Part shown: positions 9,099-19,136 of the stretch, one piece after another
How positions within the stretch are numbered: the stretch's first letter is position 1
How the letters are laid out: each line of letters begins with the position of its first letter
DNA from: Mycoplasma testudinis ATCC 43263
GTDB taxonomy: Bacteria; Bacillota_I; Bacilli_A; Mycoplasmatales; Mycoplasmoidaceae
Assembly (NCBI RefSeq): GCF_000687795.1
Contig: NZ_JHXT01000010.1
Location: 1-51,782, forward strand
Length of the DNA: 51,782 nucleotides
Direction: 5' to 3'
Translations under genes and position numbers: made by a program
Notes under the pieces: model-generated
What the model was told of the DNA's origin: nothing
What the model saw: the letters and a program-made list of their open reading frames with translations, nothing else
Databases searched by the model: none

Positions 9099-10018
9099 TG
9101 AATATAGTACCGCGACAAAACTTTTTTAATTAATTCATGAGCAACGCCATGGTTGTTATTTGTATCTTTGGTAATATACCGGGCGACAATTTTAGCTGTT
9201 GCTCCCCCATTTTTCATGGCATATCCAAAACGGGCTTTTTGAAGCATTTCAAGGTCATTTTCGCCATCGCCAAATGCAATCGTACTATCGCGTTGGATTC
9301 CATAATAACTTGATAATAAATCAATAGCATTTCCCTTATTAGCGTAGTTTGTATTAATTTCAACAATGTTACCTGAATTAGGTAATGAAGAAGTTCGGAT
9401 AACAAAGGTATTGAAGGTTTCTTTTAAGTAATATGTAACTTCGTCAATACAACGATTGTCCCGGATTTGTAACAAAATTGCATTTGGATCAAATTCCATA
9501 TTTAGCATTTTGTCATGACCAAAAAAATTCATTTTTTCATCATCCATTTGGATATGAAATCATTGATTAAATTCTGCAATTTCATGTTTTTCTGTAGGTT
9601 TTTTTAAAATGAATGTTCCAGAACGGTTTTCAACAATAACGTTATCAATTCGTTTCATAATGTTTTTTTTCAAAAGCAACCGTTTAACTAAATCCTTTTG
9701 AAACACAATGTTAATCGGTAAGAAATCTTTGTCATAAGGGTGTCAAATATATGATCCGTTGAGGTTAATTAATATCGTTTTTAATCCCAATTGATCATAA
9801 ATGTGCTTTGAGCCTCTCCACGGTCTTCCAGTAGCTAAACAAAAGACGTGACCCAACTTAGTCAATTCTTTAACAGTATCAACAGTACATTGGTCTAATT
9901 CTCCTTTGTTATTTAAAAGCGATCCATCAAGATCGCTAATAATAAGCATTCTTCTTTTATGATATTGCACGTCAGCATTTGTGCTTTTATTTAATTTCTT
10001 TAAAGCCGATGAGTTCAT
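9095..10018 (-). CDS. Cof-type HAD-IIB family hydrolase
   Basis: 307 residues from ATG 10018; an internal ATG at 9949 would start just before motif I and cannot be ruled out. Motif I ISDLDGSLLNN, motif II LATGRPW, motif IV GDGENDLEML. A second Cof-like paralogue in the window, distinct from the one at 6422. The 5' end overlaps trpS by 32 bp, so translation is probably coupled. In M. genitalium a Cof-like gene also sits beside trpS. Substrate unknown. Confidence 0.88.
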
Positions 10019-11045
10019 ATACTTTTCCTAATGTTTTTTGAGCAACACTTTGCGCTTTTTGTTTTCCTTTTTCTAAAATCTTTTTGAGAATTTCAGGTTT
10101 AGCAAATTGTGCTTTTAATTTTTGAATTTGTTGCAATCGAGAATTAATAATTTCGTATAGGTCTTGTTTGAAAACACCATAGTTTTTACCATGATATTTC
10201 TTTTCGATTTCTTGCATGCTAATTGTATTCTTAGTTCCGTAAAATTTTTGTCTTAAAGAACTTGCAGCAGATTCATTTATTAACGAATCATAAATAGTTA
10301 ATAAGTTAGCTACTTCTGGTTGTTGTTTAGGATTATAAATTACTTGATTTAAACTGTCGGTTTTAGCGCTTTTAATTTTTGCTTTTAGTGATTCAGGCGT
10401 TTCATCTAAAAAAATTACTCCCTTAGTAATCTTTGCGGATTTAGACATTTTTTTATTTGCATCCATCAAATCCATTACCCGGGCACCAATTTCGGGAATG
10501 ATAGGTTCTGGAACCTTGAACATTGTTCCATATTTTGCATTCATTCTTAAGGCTATATTACGTGTTAATTCAATATGTTGTTTTTGGTCAGCTCCCACGG
10601 GTACGCCATATGCTTGGTATAGCAAGATATCAGCAGCCATTAAAGTTGGATAAGTTAATAACCCAGTTGGAATTTTAACAGTATTGTTATTTTGCTTTAG
10701 ACCATCGTTTGCTTTTGATTTAAATTGGGTCATACGTTCTAATTCACCTAGGGTTGTGTGACATAATATGATATGACCTAAAGCTGGGTGTTCTAAAACC
10801 TCACTTTGTAAAAAAATACTTACTTTTTGGTGATCCAAGCCAGCTGCTAAATATGTAGCAACTAAATCCTGACGGCTTTTAGTTAATTCTTCTGCTTTGA
10901 AATCGACTGTGATTGAATGTAAGTCCGCAACAAAAATAAATAATTCATATTTTTCTTGTAACTTAATGAAATTTGCTAGCGATCCAAGATAGTTACCTAA
11001 GTGTAAACGGCCGCTAGATTGAATTCCAGAAATAATGCGTTGCAT
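9987..11045 (-). CDS. trpS: tryptophanyl-tRNA synthetase
   Basis: 352 residues, class I synthetase of the bacterial TrpRS family. HIGH-like signature SGRLHLGNY at the N-terminus, active-site segments DLHSITVDF and GVPVGADQKQHIELTRN, and the KMSKS loop (KKMSKSAK) near residue 200. Strong SD GGAGAAATT before ATG 11045. In this genome the enzyme must serve a tRNA-Trp reading UGA as well as UGG. Confidence 0.97.
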   Translation of the reverse strand: MQRIISGIQSSGRLHLGNYLGSLANFIKLQEKYELFIFVADLHSITVDFKAEELTKSRQDLVATYLAAGLDHQKVSIFLQSEVLEHPALGHIILCHTTLGELERMTQFKSKANDGLKQNNNTVKIPTGLLTYPTLMAADILLYQAYGVPVGADQKQHIELTRNIALRMNAKYGTMFKVPEPIIPEIGARVMDLMDANKKMSKSAKITKGVIFLDETPESLKAKIKSAKTDSLNQVIYNPKQQPEVANLLTIYDSLINESAASSLRQKFYGTKNTISMQEIEKKYHGKNYGVFKQDLYEIINSRLQQIQKLKAQFAKPEILKKILEKGKQKAQSVAQKTLGKVYELIGFKEIK

Positions 11046-11160
11046 TTATAATTTCTCCATTTTTTGTATTAATTATTCTAATTATTTTTTATAATATTTA
11101 ATTAATAAATTGCATTGTCATTATACTATAATGGTAAATGCCAATTTAAGGGGGAAAACT

Positions 11161-11745
11161 ATGGCTAATGATAACAACAATAACAACGAATTCATTCAAC
11201 CTGCTCACGATTCTGACCCCGACGCTAACAAAACCCTTTTGTTAATAACTGCTAGTTGTTCTAGTTGTGTTCGTGCGCGTAAATTTTTTGTTGATAACCA
11301 ATTACCATTTGTTGAAGAAAATTTTTACTCTCAACCGATTTCTGAGAAGCATTTTAAAGATATTTTGTCAATGACCGAAAATGGAGTATATGACATTATT
11401 TCCCAACGGAGTAAATTTTTATCTAGTAATAAGATTGACATTGATGAATTAAAAATATCAGAATTAATTGAACTCATTCATCAGCATCCTTCAATTGTTA
11501 AACGACCAATCTTATTACAATATGATAAATCTGGTTTACCAAAACGTTTAATGATTGGATACAATAGCCAAGACATTAAAGTGTTTTGCCGTCCTATCAA
11601 GGACATTGAAGTTCACCATTCGATTACGGTATCTGATGACGGAATTTACGAAGGCCCTAATAACGAAGTTTACGGAAATCCAGTTGAAGGAACTACAGAT
11701 ATTGCTCCAGCAATGATTACTGAAAAAGAACAATCTGAAGATTAA
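11161..11745 (+). CDS. spx: Spx/ArsC-family protein
   Basis: 194 residues. Thioredoxin-fold protein of the Spx/MgsR group, which in Firmicutes binds RNA polymerase alpha and responds to thiol stress. CxxC redox motif at Cys33/Cys36 (ITASCSSCVRARKFF); the cis-Pro region is VKRPILL. Longer than typical Spx (~130 aa): an Asn-rich N-terminal extension and an acidic C-terminal tail of ~50 residues. Start ATG 11161 fits AAGGGGGAAA just upstream; an in-frame upstream ATG at 11110 is rejected. Next to nadK, the same order as in M. genitalium. Confidence 0.85.
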   Translation: MANDNNNNNEFIQPAHDSDPDANKTLLLITASCSSCVRARKFFVDNQLPFVEENFYSQPISEKHFKDILSMTENGVYDIISQRSKFLSSNKIDIDELKISELIELIHQHPSIVKRPILLQYDKSGLPKRLMIGYNSQDIKVFCRPIKDIEVHHSITVSDDGIYEGPNNEVYGNPVEGTTDIAPAMITEKEQSED

Positions 11746-11762
11746 TTTAAAGTAATAAACAT

Positions 11763-12560
11763 ATGTCCAGCACCACAAAAACTACTTTTAAAATAGTGGC
11801 GAGTCCGTCGCCAAAAGCGCAATCTGTCAAAAAACGCGTAAAAATGCATTTTCTTGATTGGCTAGAAGTCGAAACTAATAACCCAGATTATTTATTTATT
11901 ATTGGTGGTGATGGAACATTTATTCGTGAAGCATTAAATCATAACAAACCCGGTGTTAAAATAGTTGGAATTAATGGCGGTACTGTCGGTTTTTATGCAG
12001 CTTTTTCAGATCAACAAGTAGATGTTTTGTGCAAAAATCTACGGGATGAATCTTTTCGCCAAATTCATCTTTTAGATTTGGATGTTGGTGGAATTAAAAC
12101 TGTAGCAGTTAATGAACTTTCTATTGTCAGCAGTACAGCATATCCCTTAGATATTTACTTCAATGATATTTTTTATGAAAAATTTCGAGGGACTGGAGTT
12201 TTAGTAGGTACTAGAGCCGGATCTACTGGATTTGTCAAATCAGCCCGTGGGGCTGTTGTGTTTCCCGGAGTAGATTGTATTGAATTTGTTGAATTAGATC
12301 CTTTATTACATGTTGGATTTATTACGATTCAGGCTCCAATTATTTTACCTTCAGATACTATTATCACAATTAAGCCGGCTCGTGAATATACGCAAGAATC
12401 GAACTGTCCAAGAGTTTATGCTGATGGGAATGAAATTAATAAGAACTTTTGTGTCGGAAAAATCGTGGTAAAGCCAGTTAAGTCTGCTGCTAAATTTTTG
12501 CTTCCTAATAATCATGCAGAATTTATTAAGAAACTTCAATCTACTTTTATAAAGGGTTAA
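11763..12560 (+). CDS. nadK: NAD kinase
   Basis: 265 residues; phosphorylates NAD to NADP. The signature GGDGTFIREA lies at ~residues 48-57, a glycine-rich GINGGTVGFYA follows, then the conserved AVNELSIV and TRAGSTGFVKSARGA substrate-binding segments. 17 bp after spx; the downstream PTS IIB-like gene begins 1 bp after its stop, so all belong to one operon. Confidence 0.93.
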   Translation: MSSTTKTTFKIVASPSPKAQSVKKRVKMHFLDWLEVETNNPDYLFIIGGDGTFIREALNHNKPGVKIVGINGGTVGFYAAFSDQQVDVLCKNLRDESFRQIHLLDLDVGGIKTVAVNELSIVSSTAYPLDIYFNDIFYEKFRGTGVLVGTRAGSTGFVKSARGAVVFPGVDCIEFVELDPLLHVGFITIQAPIILPSDTIITIKPAREYTQESNCPRVYADGNEINKNFCVGKIVVKPVKSAAKFLLPNNHAEFIKKLQSTFIKG

Positions 12561-12561
12561 T

Positions 12562-12933
12562 ATGAAAAATTGGAAATTAAAATTACGATATATTTTTAGT
12601 TTTGGCATTTATTATTTTGTTTTAAAAAAGCGCTCAAAAAAACATGCTCAAATTCAGAAAACAGAACTGACTATTTCTGAAAAAATTCCTTTTGCTATTG
12701 CTGATTTAGTAAAAGCTATTGGGACTTGAGATAATGTTAAAAATTACACGAGCACAATAAATACTTTAAAATTAGATATCATTAATCGACAAAACGTAGA
12801 CACAAATGAACTAAAAAAAGTTGGTGCAAAGGGAATTATGTGAAATGGGCAGAATTCATTAGTTTTAGTGTTTGGAGATTATGCTCCAACAATTGCTAAA
12901 GAATTAAGTCTTCAAGATCCTCGCACTCATTAG
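12562..12933 (+). CDS. membrane-linked PTS IIB-like domain lacking the active-site Cys
   Basis: 123 residues, read with UGA as Trp. The N-terminal ~25 residues are hydrophobic (YIFSFGIYYFVL). The remainder aligns with glucose-type PTS EIIB: DLVKAIGTWDNVKN, then TSTINTLKLDI where active IIB domains have DACITRLRV, then NELKKVGAKGIM and LVLVFGD. The phosphorylated Cys is replaced by Thr and the following Arg by Thr, so phosphotransfer chemistry should be lost. A stand-alone IIB-like gene follows nadK in M. genitalium too (MG_129, from memory), so the protein is conserved and likely has a non-transport role. Confidence 0.8.
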
Positions 12934-12963
12934 TATTAAATTATTTAAGGCTTTTGGAAAGAT

Positions 12964-13413
12964 GTGAACGCTTTTATGAAATTATTAATCAACAATAGAA
13001 AAGCCCACTTTAAATACGAAATAGTCGAAGCATTTGAAGCCGGCATTTCGTTGTCTGGGAGTGAAGTTAAATCCTTAAGTTTAGCTCACGGAAACATTGA
13101 AGAAGCATTCGTTATCATTCGTAAACAAGAAATCTTCTTGTTGAATATGGTAATTCCTAAGTACAAATTTAATACTCAAAAAACGCATGAGGAATCGCGA
13201 ACGCGTAAGCTTTTGATGCATAAACACGAAATTCTAAAAATTGAATTATTAAAAAAACAAGATAAATTAACAATTATTCCCTTAAGTGTTTATTGGTCGA
13301 AAGGTCATATTAAGATAAAAATTGCTTTGGGTCGTGGTAAGAAGAAACACGATAAAAGAGAAACGCTAAAATTACGTGATGATTTAAGAAGAATGAAAGA
13401 TTTTGATTATTAA
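12964..13413 (+). CDS. smpB: SsrA-binding protein SmpB
   Basis: 149 residues from GTG 12964; an alternative ATG at 12976 gives the more typical start MKLLINNRKAHF. With tmRNA it rescues stalled ribosomes. Visible: NRKAHFKYEI, the glycine-rich GISLSGSEVKSL, the LLMHKHEI region, and the basic C-terminal tail GRGKKKHDKRETLKLRD that enters the mRNA channel. The following gene starts on the last base of its stop (TAATG). The tmRNA gene itself is not recognised in this window. Confidence 0.93.
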   Translation: MNAFMKLLINNRKAHFKYEIVEAFEAGISLSGSEVKSLSLAHGNIEEAFVIIRKQEIFLLNMVIPKYKFNTQKTHEESRTRKLLMHKHEILKIELLKKQDKLTIIPLSVYWSKGHIKIKIALGRGKKKHDKRETLKLRDDLRRMKDFDY

Positions 13414-14531
13414 TGAAAAGCTTTACAAAATTAAAAATCAAAAAAAATTTTCAAGCATCTTTTGTCGCATACCAAACCCAAATTTGAAATAACCCACTCC
13501 TTATAAATAAGCATTTGTCTTTTTTGCGTTCATATTATTTTTTATTTCCTATTACTTTGGTTTTTTCTATCATTTTTTTACTTTTATCTTTAGTAGTAAC
13601 AATTATGACGCCATTAATGCTTTTCTTTTTTGGAGCTAACTTTTTCAATTTTAGTGGATCTATTCCAAGCATTAATTTTAATGCTTCAATAATTGTTACT
13701 TCAATTCTTATTGTCGTTGGAATAATTACTACGACTTTGTTCGTGATTTTTATTGTGTTAAATCATTTTGATTTACTTACGCCAATTAAAAACATTAAAA
13801 AACAGTGTCGTTATGTATTTTTTAGCTGTGCAATCTTTTGTGCAATTTGTACTTTTATTTTAGGGTTTAGTTTACTTTTGTTAAATTCTTATCCGGTTTT
13901 TTTAAATAAATGAAGTATTGAGTTTTTTAACTTGCAAAATATTTCTATTCCTTTAAGTGTAGTCCCAATGATAGTTAATATTGTTTTGATAACTGGAATT
14001 CCGACCATTATGGCTATTTTTATTGTTGGTATCTTATTGTGATTTTTAATCGCTTATCGTTTTAATTTTTCACTTGGATATTTGATTATGATTTTAAACG
14101 TTATTAATCACAAAATTAAAGACGCTCCTGCTAATACTAATTTTAATGATATTAATTTTCGCCAAATTGAAATTAAGTCTACCAAATATAAAATTTTTAA
14201 TGAAATTTGTTGGAAACAAGAACCAGTCAATACTTCTAATCATAAGATAACAAGTCTTAATCAAAATTTTAAAAACAATAACGAAGCATTGTTTTTAGAA
14301 GATATTATGGAACTTTCTGAACGTAATCTTACGATATTATTTCGATTAGAATATTCGATTAATGAATTAGGATATTATGTAAAAAGTTTTCAAATTTTTA
14401 AAATGAAAAATGATGATTTACCAACAATTAAAAATCTTCATCAATCAATTTTGAATAAACAAATTTCATCGCTAAATGAAGTTGAAAATTTATTTCAAAA
14501 AATGATTAAAAGTTGTCGTTTTTTAAATTAG
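13413..14531 (+). CDS. membrane protein of unknown function
   Basis: 372 residues with UGA as Trp, translationally coupled to smpB through TAATG. The first ~35 residues are polar. Four hydrophobic segments follow (about 36-65, 83-108, 125-152, and a pair within 178-225). From ~225 on there is a soluble C-terminal domain rich in Asn, Lys and Glu with helical character. No motif recognised. Probably a mollicute-specific protein riding in the nadK-smpB operon. Confidence 0.7.
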
Positions 14532-14702
14532 ATTTTTTTGCATTTTATTTATCTCATAACGTGATGGCTTCAGTGTTAAAAGAATTCTGCTTATTCATAA
14601 AATTATGTTGGATATAGAAATTAGAAACATGTCACATCTAAAAGCAGCCATTAATAAAACTGTAATAATGAATGAATAAAAATTAAATTACTAAATTATT
14701 TT

Positions 14703-14733
14703 TTGGCATCGTTTTAAAATTTGGTGTTATACT
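14703..14733 (+). promoter_or_regulatory. promoter for the 15054 gene, with long leader
   Basis: TTGGCA at 14703-14708, 19-bp spacer, TATACT at 14728-14733 preceded by TG one base upstream (extended -10). It would give a leader of roughly 310 nt before ATG 15054. Confidence 0.5.
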
Positions 14734-14885
14734 TTTTGTTGAAATTATGAAACTTTTATCTCTAAATTGTAACTGAACTGAATTCAAAATTATAGTAAAC
14801 AAAAATTTGTTTGCCGATTTTGTTATTCGGTCAATGTTGGTTATTAAGATATAAAGCTTCTAAACTTGCACTAAACTTTATTATG

Positions 14886-14907
14886 TGGGTTGAAGCAGTT
14901 CAACCCA
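14886..14907 (+). other. perfect 9-bp hairpin in the leader
   Basis: TGGGTTGAA / TTCAACCCA around a GCAG loop: 9 perfect pairs in otherwise AT-rich DNA. Without a T run, so either an operator palindrome or an RNA structure in the leader of the downstream exported protein. Confidence 0.65.
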
Positions 14908-14940
14908 TTTAAATTATTGATACTTAAAATTTTATTAAAC

Positions 14941-14985
14941 GGGCTGAACAATTGAGATATTCAGTCTTTAATTTTATTTTTAGTT
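14941..14985 (+). terminator. possible terminator/attenuator in the leader
   Basis: GGCTGAA (14942-14948) can pair with TTCAGTC (14960-14966), 6 of 7 positions, followed by a T-rich tail. Lying between the promoter and the start codon, it could attenuate the 15054 gene or end a ~240-nt small RNA. Confidence 0.35.
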
Positions 14986-15053
14986 GAAGTAACCTAATCA
15001 AAACTTTCCACAATATGATCTATGCACAAAACTTATTTCAAGGAGAAAGATTA

Positions 15054-16061
15054 ATGAAAAAACATTGAAAAATTTGCTTAACAACAGCATTCGGTACACT
15101 TGGTATTATTGGTGTTTTAACTCCTGCTGTTGTATTTAATCAAAAATCAAAAGAATCTTTAAATAGCTTAAATGTAAATTCTGACCAAATTTCATTATTG
15201 AATAATCAAGATGATGTTGTTTTTGCATTAGATTCTTATGATTTGGATTCAGATCTGCTTGATTATAAATCTATGATTATTAACAATTGAACTGATAACT
15301 CAAAAAGTTTACAAGACACTTATAAATCCACTTTAAAATTAATTGCTAATAATTTACCCCAACTGTTAATCCAAAATAAGTTGCGATTAAAAGATGGACA
15401 AACCGTAGAATCGGCGCAAAGAGCAATTTTGGCAAAGCTTGACAAAACTCCTCAAGAATTATTAACTTTGGTTACAAATCTGTTTCAAAATAAAAAAGAA
15501 TTAAATTCTGTTTCGGACGTTAATTCGGTTCTTATGAACAATCGTTTTAACATGACTTATCCAACTGTAAATTACCCTATTGGTTATGGAGGGGGTGGAG
15601 AACCTGATATTTCTAATGTCGGTTCAACTATAAACGATACAGCTTTTTATACAAGAAACCAATTACAAGATCAATTAGATTATTGAAACAGTCTAGAATC
15701 AGATTTAGAAATAACAGCAGGAGTTTTAGGAGTTGGTGCTGGTGTTTCAGCGGCAGCAGCTATAGCGCTTTCAGTCCCTACGTTGGGCATTTCCGATATA
15801 GTTTTTGGGACATTCTCTGCTGTATTTACAATTGCAGCAGGTACCATAGTAATTTTATCTGCTTTTGTTTCAAATGAAGTCAGCTCTTTGCAAAAACAAA
15901 TTAATTTAGGTGATTATAAAGTTTCAATTCAAAATCAAATAAAAATTTTAGATGATTCTTACAATAAAATGAAAGATTCACGCGACAAACTACAAAACTA
16001 TGAATGATTAGGAACTGGAAAATCTGTTGATTCGTTGAATAATGCAATGAATAAAATTTAA
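15054..16061 (+). CDS. exported/membrane-anchored protein of unknown function
   Basis: 335 residues; start ATG 15054 with SD AAGGAG. N-terminal signal/anchor MKKHWKICLTTAFGTLGIIG... without a lipobox Cys. The middle is polar and Asn/Leu-rich, with a Gly patch (YPIGYGGGGEPD). Residues ~215-275 form two hydrophobic Ala/Gly/Val/Ile-rich segments (GVLGVGAGVSAAAAIAL and VFTIAAGTIVILSAFV), then a short helical tail. The paired Gly/Ala-rich hydrophobic hairpin is reminiscent of membrane-inserting proteins, but I recognise no family. Its N-terminus resembles that of the protein at 35727. Followed by a small membrane protein 34 bp downstream, probably an operon. Confidence 0.7.
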
Positions 16062-16095
16062 CAATTAAAAAGTAAAATTGTTTTAAGGTAATTTT

Positions 16096-16626
16096 ATGAC
16101 GTCAAATGTTTTATCATCTTCTAGTAATCCGAATAGCAAGCCGTTATTGTTATTAAAAAACAAAAAACATCGTCGATATTATATATCCATGTACATTTTT
16201 AGTTTAATTATTGCCTGTGTATTTTTTTTAGTTGGTGCTTTTCAACTAATCTTAGGTTTGGTTTTTGGATTGGTTGGTAAGAATCCACAAGGAACAACAG
16301 AGTTTGCTGCTAAAAATTTAAATTTAAATATATCTCCTTTTGTTCCTAATTCATATGTTGAAAATCATTGATGAATTTTAAGTGTTGTTTTAGTATTAAT
16401 AGGATTGTGTGCTGTGGGAATCAATTTATATTTAGGAATGATGACAATTGGTCTTAAATATCAAAAATTTGTATTTGATTCAGAACCTAAACCTGTTTTA
16501 AAATCTAGTGAATTAAAAAAGACCCTTTCTTATTATGAAACACAGTTGATTGACGTTAAATTTAAAATTAAAAGTTTATTCCCTTATATGAAGAAAAAGG
16601 TAGATAAAGTTTTGTTCTTACTGTAA
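16096..16626 (+). CDS. small membrane protein of unknown function
   Basis: 176 residues, SD TTAAGG before ATG 16096. Two main hydrophobic segments (MYIFSLIIACVFFLVGAF... at ~32-60 and WWILSVVLVLIGLCAVGIN... at ~92-117) separated by a ~30-residue loop, with a basic N-terminus and a helical, Lys-rich C-terminal domain. The loop carries the only variable-looking region. Likely acts with the preceding exported protein. No family recognised. Confidence 0.65.
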
Positions 16627-16805
16627 TTTATGTATTTTTAATACGTTTAGATAAGAGACTTTAAAGGTTTGAGTAAGAAAAGTTTTTAGCAGTAATGAAT
16701 TGTTTGCGTCACATAGATTAATAATTCTATTATTCGGAGATATGTTTTGTAACGATAAGGTAATTGCCCAAGATGAATACTTGATTTTCTGATTGGTTTC
16801 TTGAA

Positions 16806-17762
16806 TTACTCGGTTGAGTTTTTATCTGCATATTCTGCTTTGTTATCTATGGGCTTGTTATTTCGGCTTTTACGGTCTTCTTTTTTGTGTCACAAGTGAT
16901 GTAAATATTTTCTAGTGACCTTAATGCCGTAATAATTAAAGACTCAAATGATGGATCCAATAATAGGAAAAATTAAATACAGTGGTGGAAATCAAATTCA
17001 AGTTAAATGATTGTACTTAGTTTGTGTAAAAGAACCATAAACTGCATATGAACTTGTACCGGTATCAGCAAATCCAGATCATGGTATATAAATCAAGTAA
17101 AGCATGTATCCGGTTGGATATAATAATCCAAAGAAAAGAAACTGGAAGTAGTTTTTAGTTACCTTTTTATGGGCCAACATCATTTTTGTAATTCCGTAAG
17201 TTACAAACGAGATTGGATTAATTAAATGTAAGAAAATCGATCCTACTGAATAAAAAATTTCGCGGCTACTAGAATCTTTTGGAATGTATGCGATGTGACC
17301 TGGTAATGAACTTGCTGACGTTGTGCTTTCTTCAATTGCTGCACTGGTTTTAGTTAATCCAGTAGCTTGCATAATGACATAGGCGTTAAAAAATAGAAAT
17401 GTAATTAAGATATACGTAGTTATCCAAACTAAATATGAATTTGATTTAAAGACTTTACATGAAGGTCAAAAAAATGATAATCAAACAAAAACAGCAACAA
17501 GCATATTACTTTGATGAGTTCAAGTATCCCAACTTGAAAATCATAAATACGCTGCATTATGTTTTTCGACTGCAGTACTGATTCCAATTGCCAAAATAAT
17601 AAATGGAATAAAAGCATTAACGACAAGAGAAAATAAATGCATTCAATTGTAAGCATAGTACTTTTTGAATAAAAAATACCTTTGAATGATGTTTTTATAT
17701 CGAGGATATTGTTTTTGTTCTAGACTAGTATTATTTAAGTTATTTTTATTGTTACTATTCAT
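16806..17762 (-). CDS. polytopic membrane protein, Pr6Pr-like
   Basis: 318 residues with several UGA-encoded Trp, which hide it from standard-code ORF calls. About six hydrophobic segments. A segment TWTHQSNMLVAVFVW corresponds to the FTNQSNVLL motif of the second protein of this kind at 20159, and further shared blocks are the YGITKMM and YLIYIP/LYLIYA regions. I relate both to the Pr6Pr/FAR-17a-type membrane family on the 'T.QSN' motif; this is from memory and moderate. Divergent from the flippase-like gene. Function unknown. Confidence 0.6.
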
Positions 17763-17874
17763 TTAAATTTCCACTATTAACTTACATTATTAGTCATATA
17801 CTTTAACATATTATTTTGCTTTGTATATGTATAATTAATTCCATAATTATAATGCAATTATAAACGTTTACATA

Positions 17875-19134
17875 ATGACTAATTCCGAATTAAATTTAAT
17901 TAATCCCAACGTTTCTGTTGACACATCAGCAGCGAATAAGTTTTTTTCCAAGAAAAACATGGCTTTTTTAGCCGTCTTTTTTATTGTTGTTGTTTTGGTC
18001 GGCGTTTTTACTTCCGTTTTCTTTTTGGGAATTAATTTCGATACAGTTGATCAGTTAGCTAAACGGGCATTATCACCCGATAAAGTTCCATTTTTAATTG
18101 GTCTTATTATTTCGATGCTATTCTATTGATTTTGAAATAGTTTTGGTATCTGATTTAATTCACGTGCTTATCATATTAAGGCTAATTTTTGGGAATGATT
18201 TGTTTTTGGGATTACAAACGTTTTTGTTACAAGTATTACACCATTTTCGTTAGGAACTGAACCATACCGGATTTATTGATTAACTCGCCATGGTTTATCA
18301 AATCGTGACGCTTTATTGGTTGTATCTTCGACTTCTGTATATTGGACTCTCGTACAAATTATTGTGACTTGACCCTCGTTTATAATTGTTTCATTGCATT
18401 ACCAAGAAATTGTTTTATTTGAGGGGGGGTTGGTTGCTTACTGATTTAGTTTTTTAGGAATGATGATGGACATCGCTGTTTTTGTAATTTTCTTTTCAAT
18501 TTCTTATAGCCGTCATGTTCATGTCTTTTTAGGACAAATTTTTAATAAAATTTTGAAGCTTTTGAAAAAGCCTTATAAAACAAAAGATCAGTTATACGAA
18601 GAATACCGACTTAAATCATCCTTCAAAAAGGCTTATATTGCCGAAATGAAACGATGAAAACATGTGATTGTTCAATTAGTTGGTGTTACGATTTTGGCAA
18701 TCATTAATTATTTTTCTGTTTATTTTTCGATTCAATTATTAGATACAGTGATTGCTAAAGACTACGATGTACAAACAATTTTTAATATTTCTAACGTCGC
18801 AATTTCAGCTAATAATTTTGTCCCAATACCCGGGGGTGAAGGAACTATTCAAATTGTTTTGCAACGCTTTATTTTAGCTTGGGACGGTGGCTCTACTGGA
18901 AACGTTGATCCAGATGCTTTTTTAGGGCAATTAAATACTGCTATTTTTGTCTGACGGGCGTTCAATTTTTATCTACCTACTGTTCTTGGTTTGTTATTTT
19001 TCCCAATAATTTTGTATAAACATTATAGATACGGTAGAGATTGAGGTGGCAAGTCGATTAAAAAACGGCTTGCTGAAATTCTTGCAAAGAACAGTGAAAA
19101 AAATAATCCGCCTCAAGATTTGCCAAAGGAGTAA
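17875..19134 (+). CDS. flippase-like/lysylphosphatidylglycerol synthase-type membrane protein (UPF0104)
   Basis: 419 residues. About eight membrane segments. Conserved-looking blocks: NVFVTSITPFSLGTEPYRIYWL and FVPIPGGEGTIQ (the latter corresponds to the 'P.pGG.G..E' block of the UPF0104/AglD family), with a Lys-rich cytoplasmic loop between (~225-260). Members include the membrane half of MprF and lipid-flippase-like proteins; without an MprF catalytic domain the role is probably lipid transport. The dehydrogenase-like gene follows 2 bp after the stop. Confidence 0.78.
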
Positions 19135-19136
19135 AT

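Larger units (their letters stand above)
14532..15053. other. long intergenic/leader region with promoter and two hairpins
   Basis: 522 bp without a convincing gene. It holds an extended -10 promoter (14703-14733), a strong symmetric hairpin (14886-14907), a second weaker hairpin followed by T-rich DNA (14941-14985), and AAGGAG (15040-15045) before the next start. No tRNA recognised. Confidence 0.6.

Noticed and set aside
14532-15053. tRNA or other stable RNA gene
   Set aside because: No cloverleaf or conserved T-loop (GTTCRA) in a proper setting; the hairpins seen do not form a tRNA.
17429-17656. Separate small membrane protein on the minus strand
   Set aside because: Out-of-frame shadow of the 318-aa membrane protein at 16806-17762, which continues through TGA codons.
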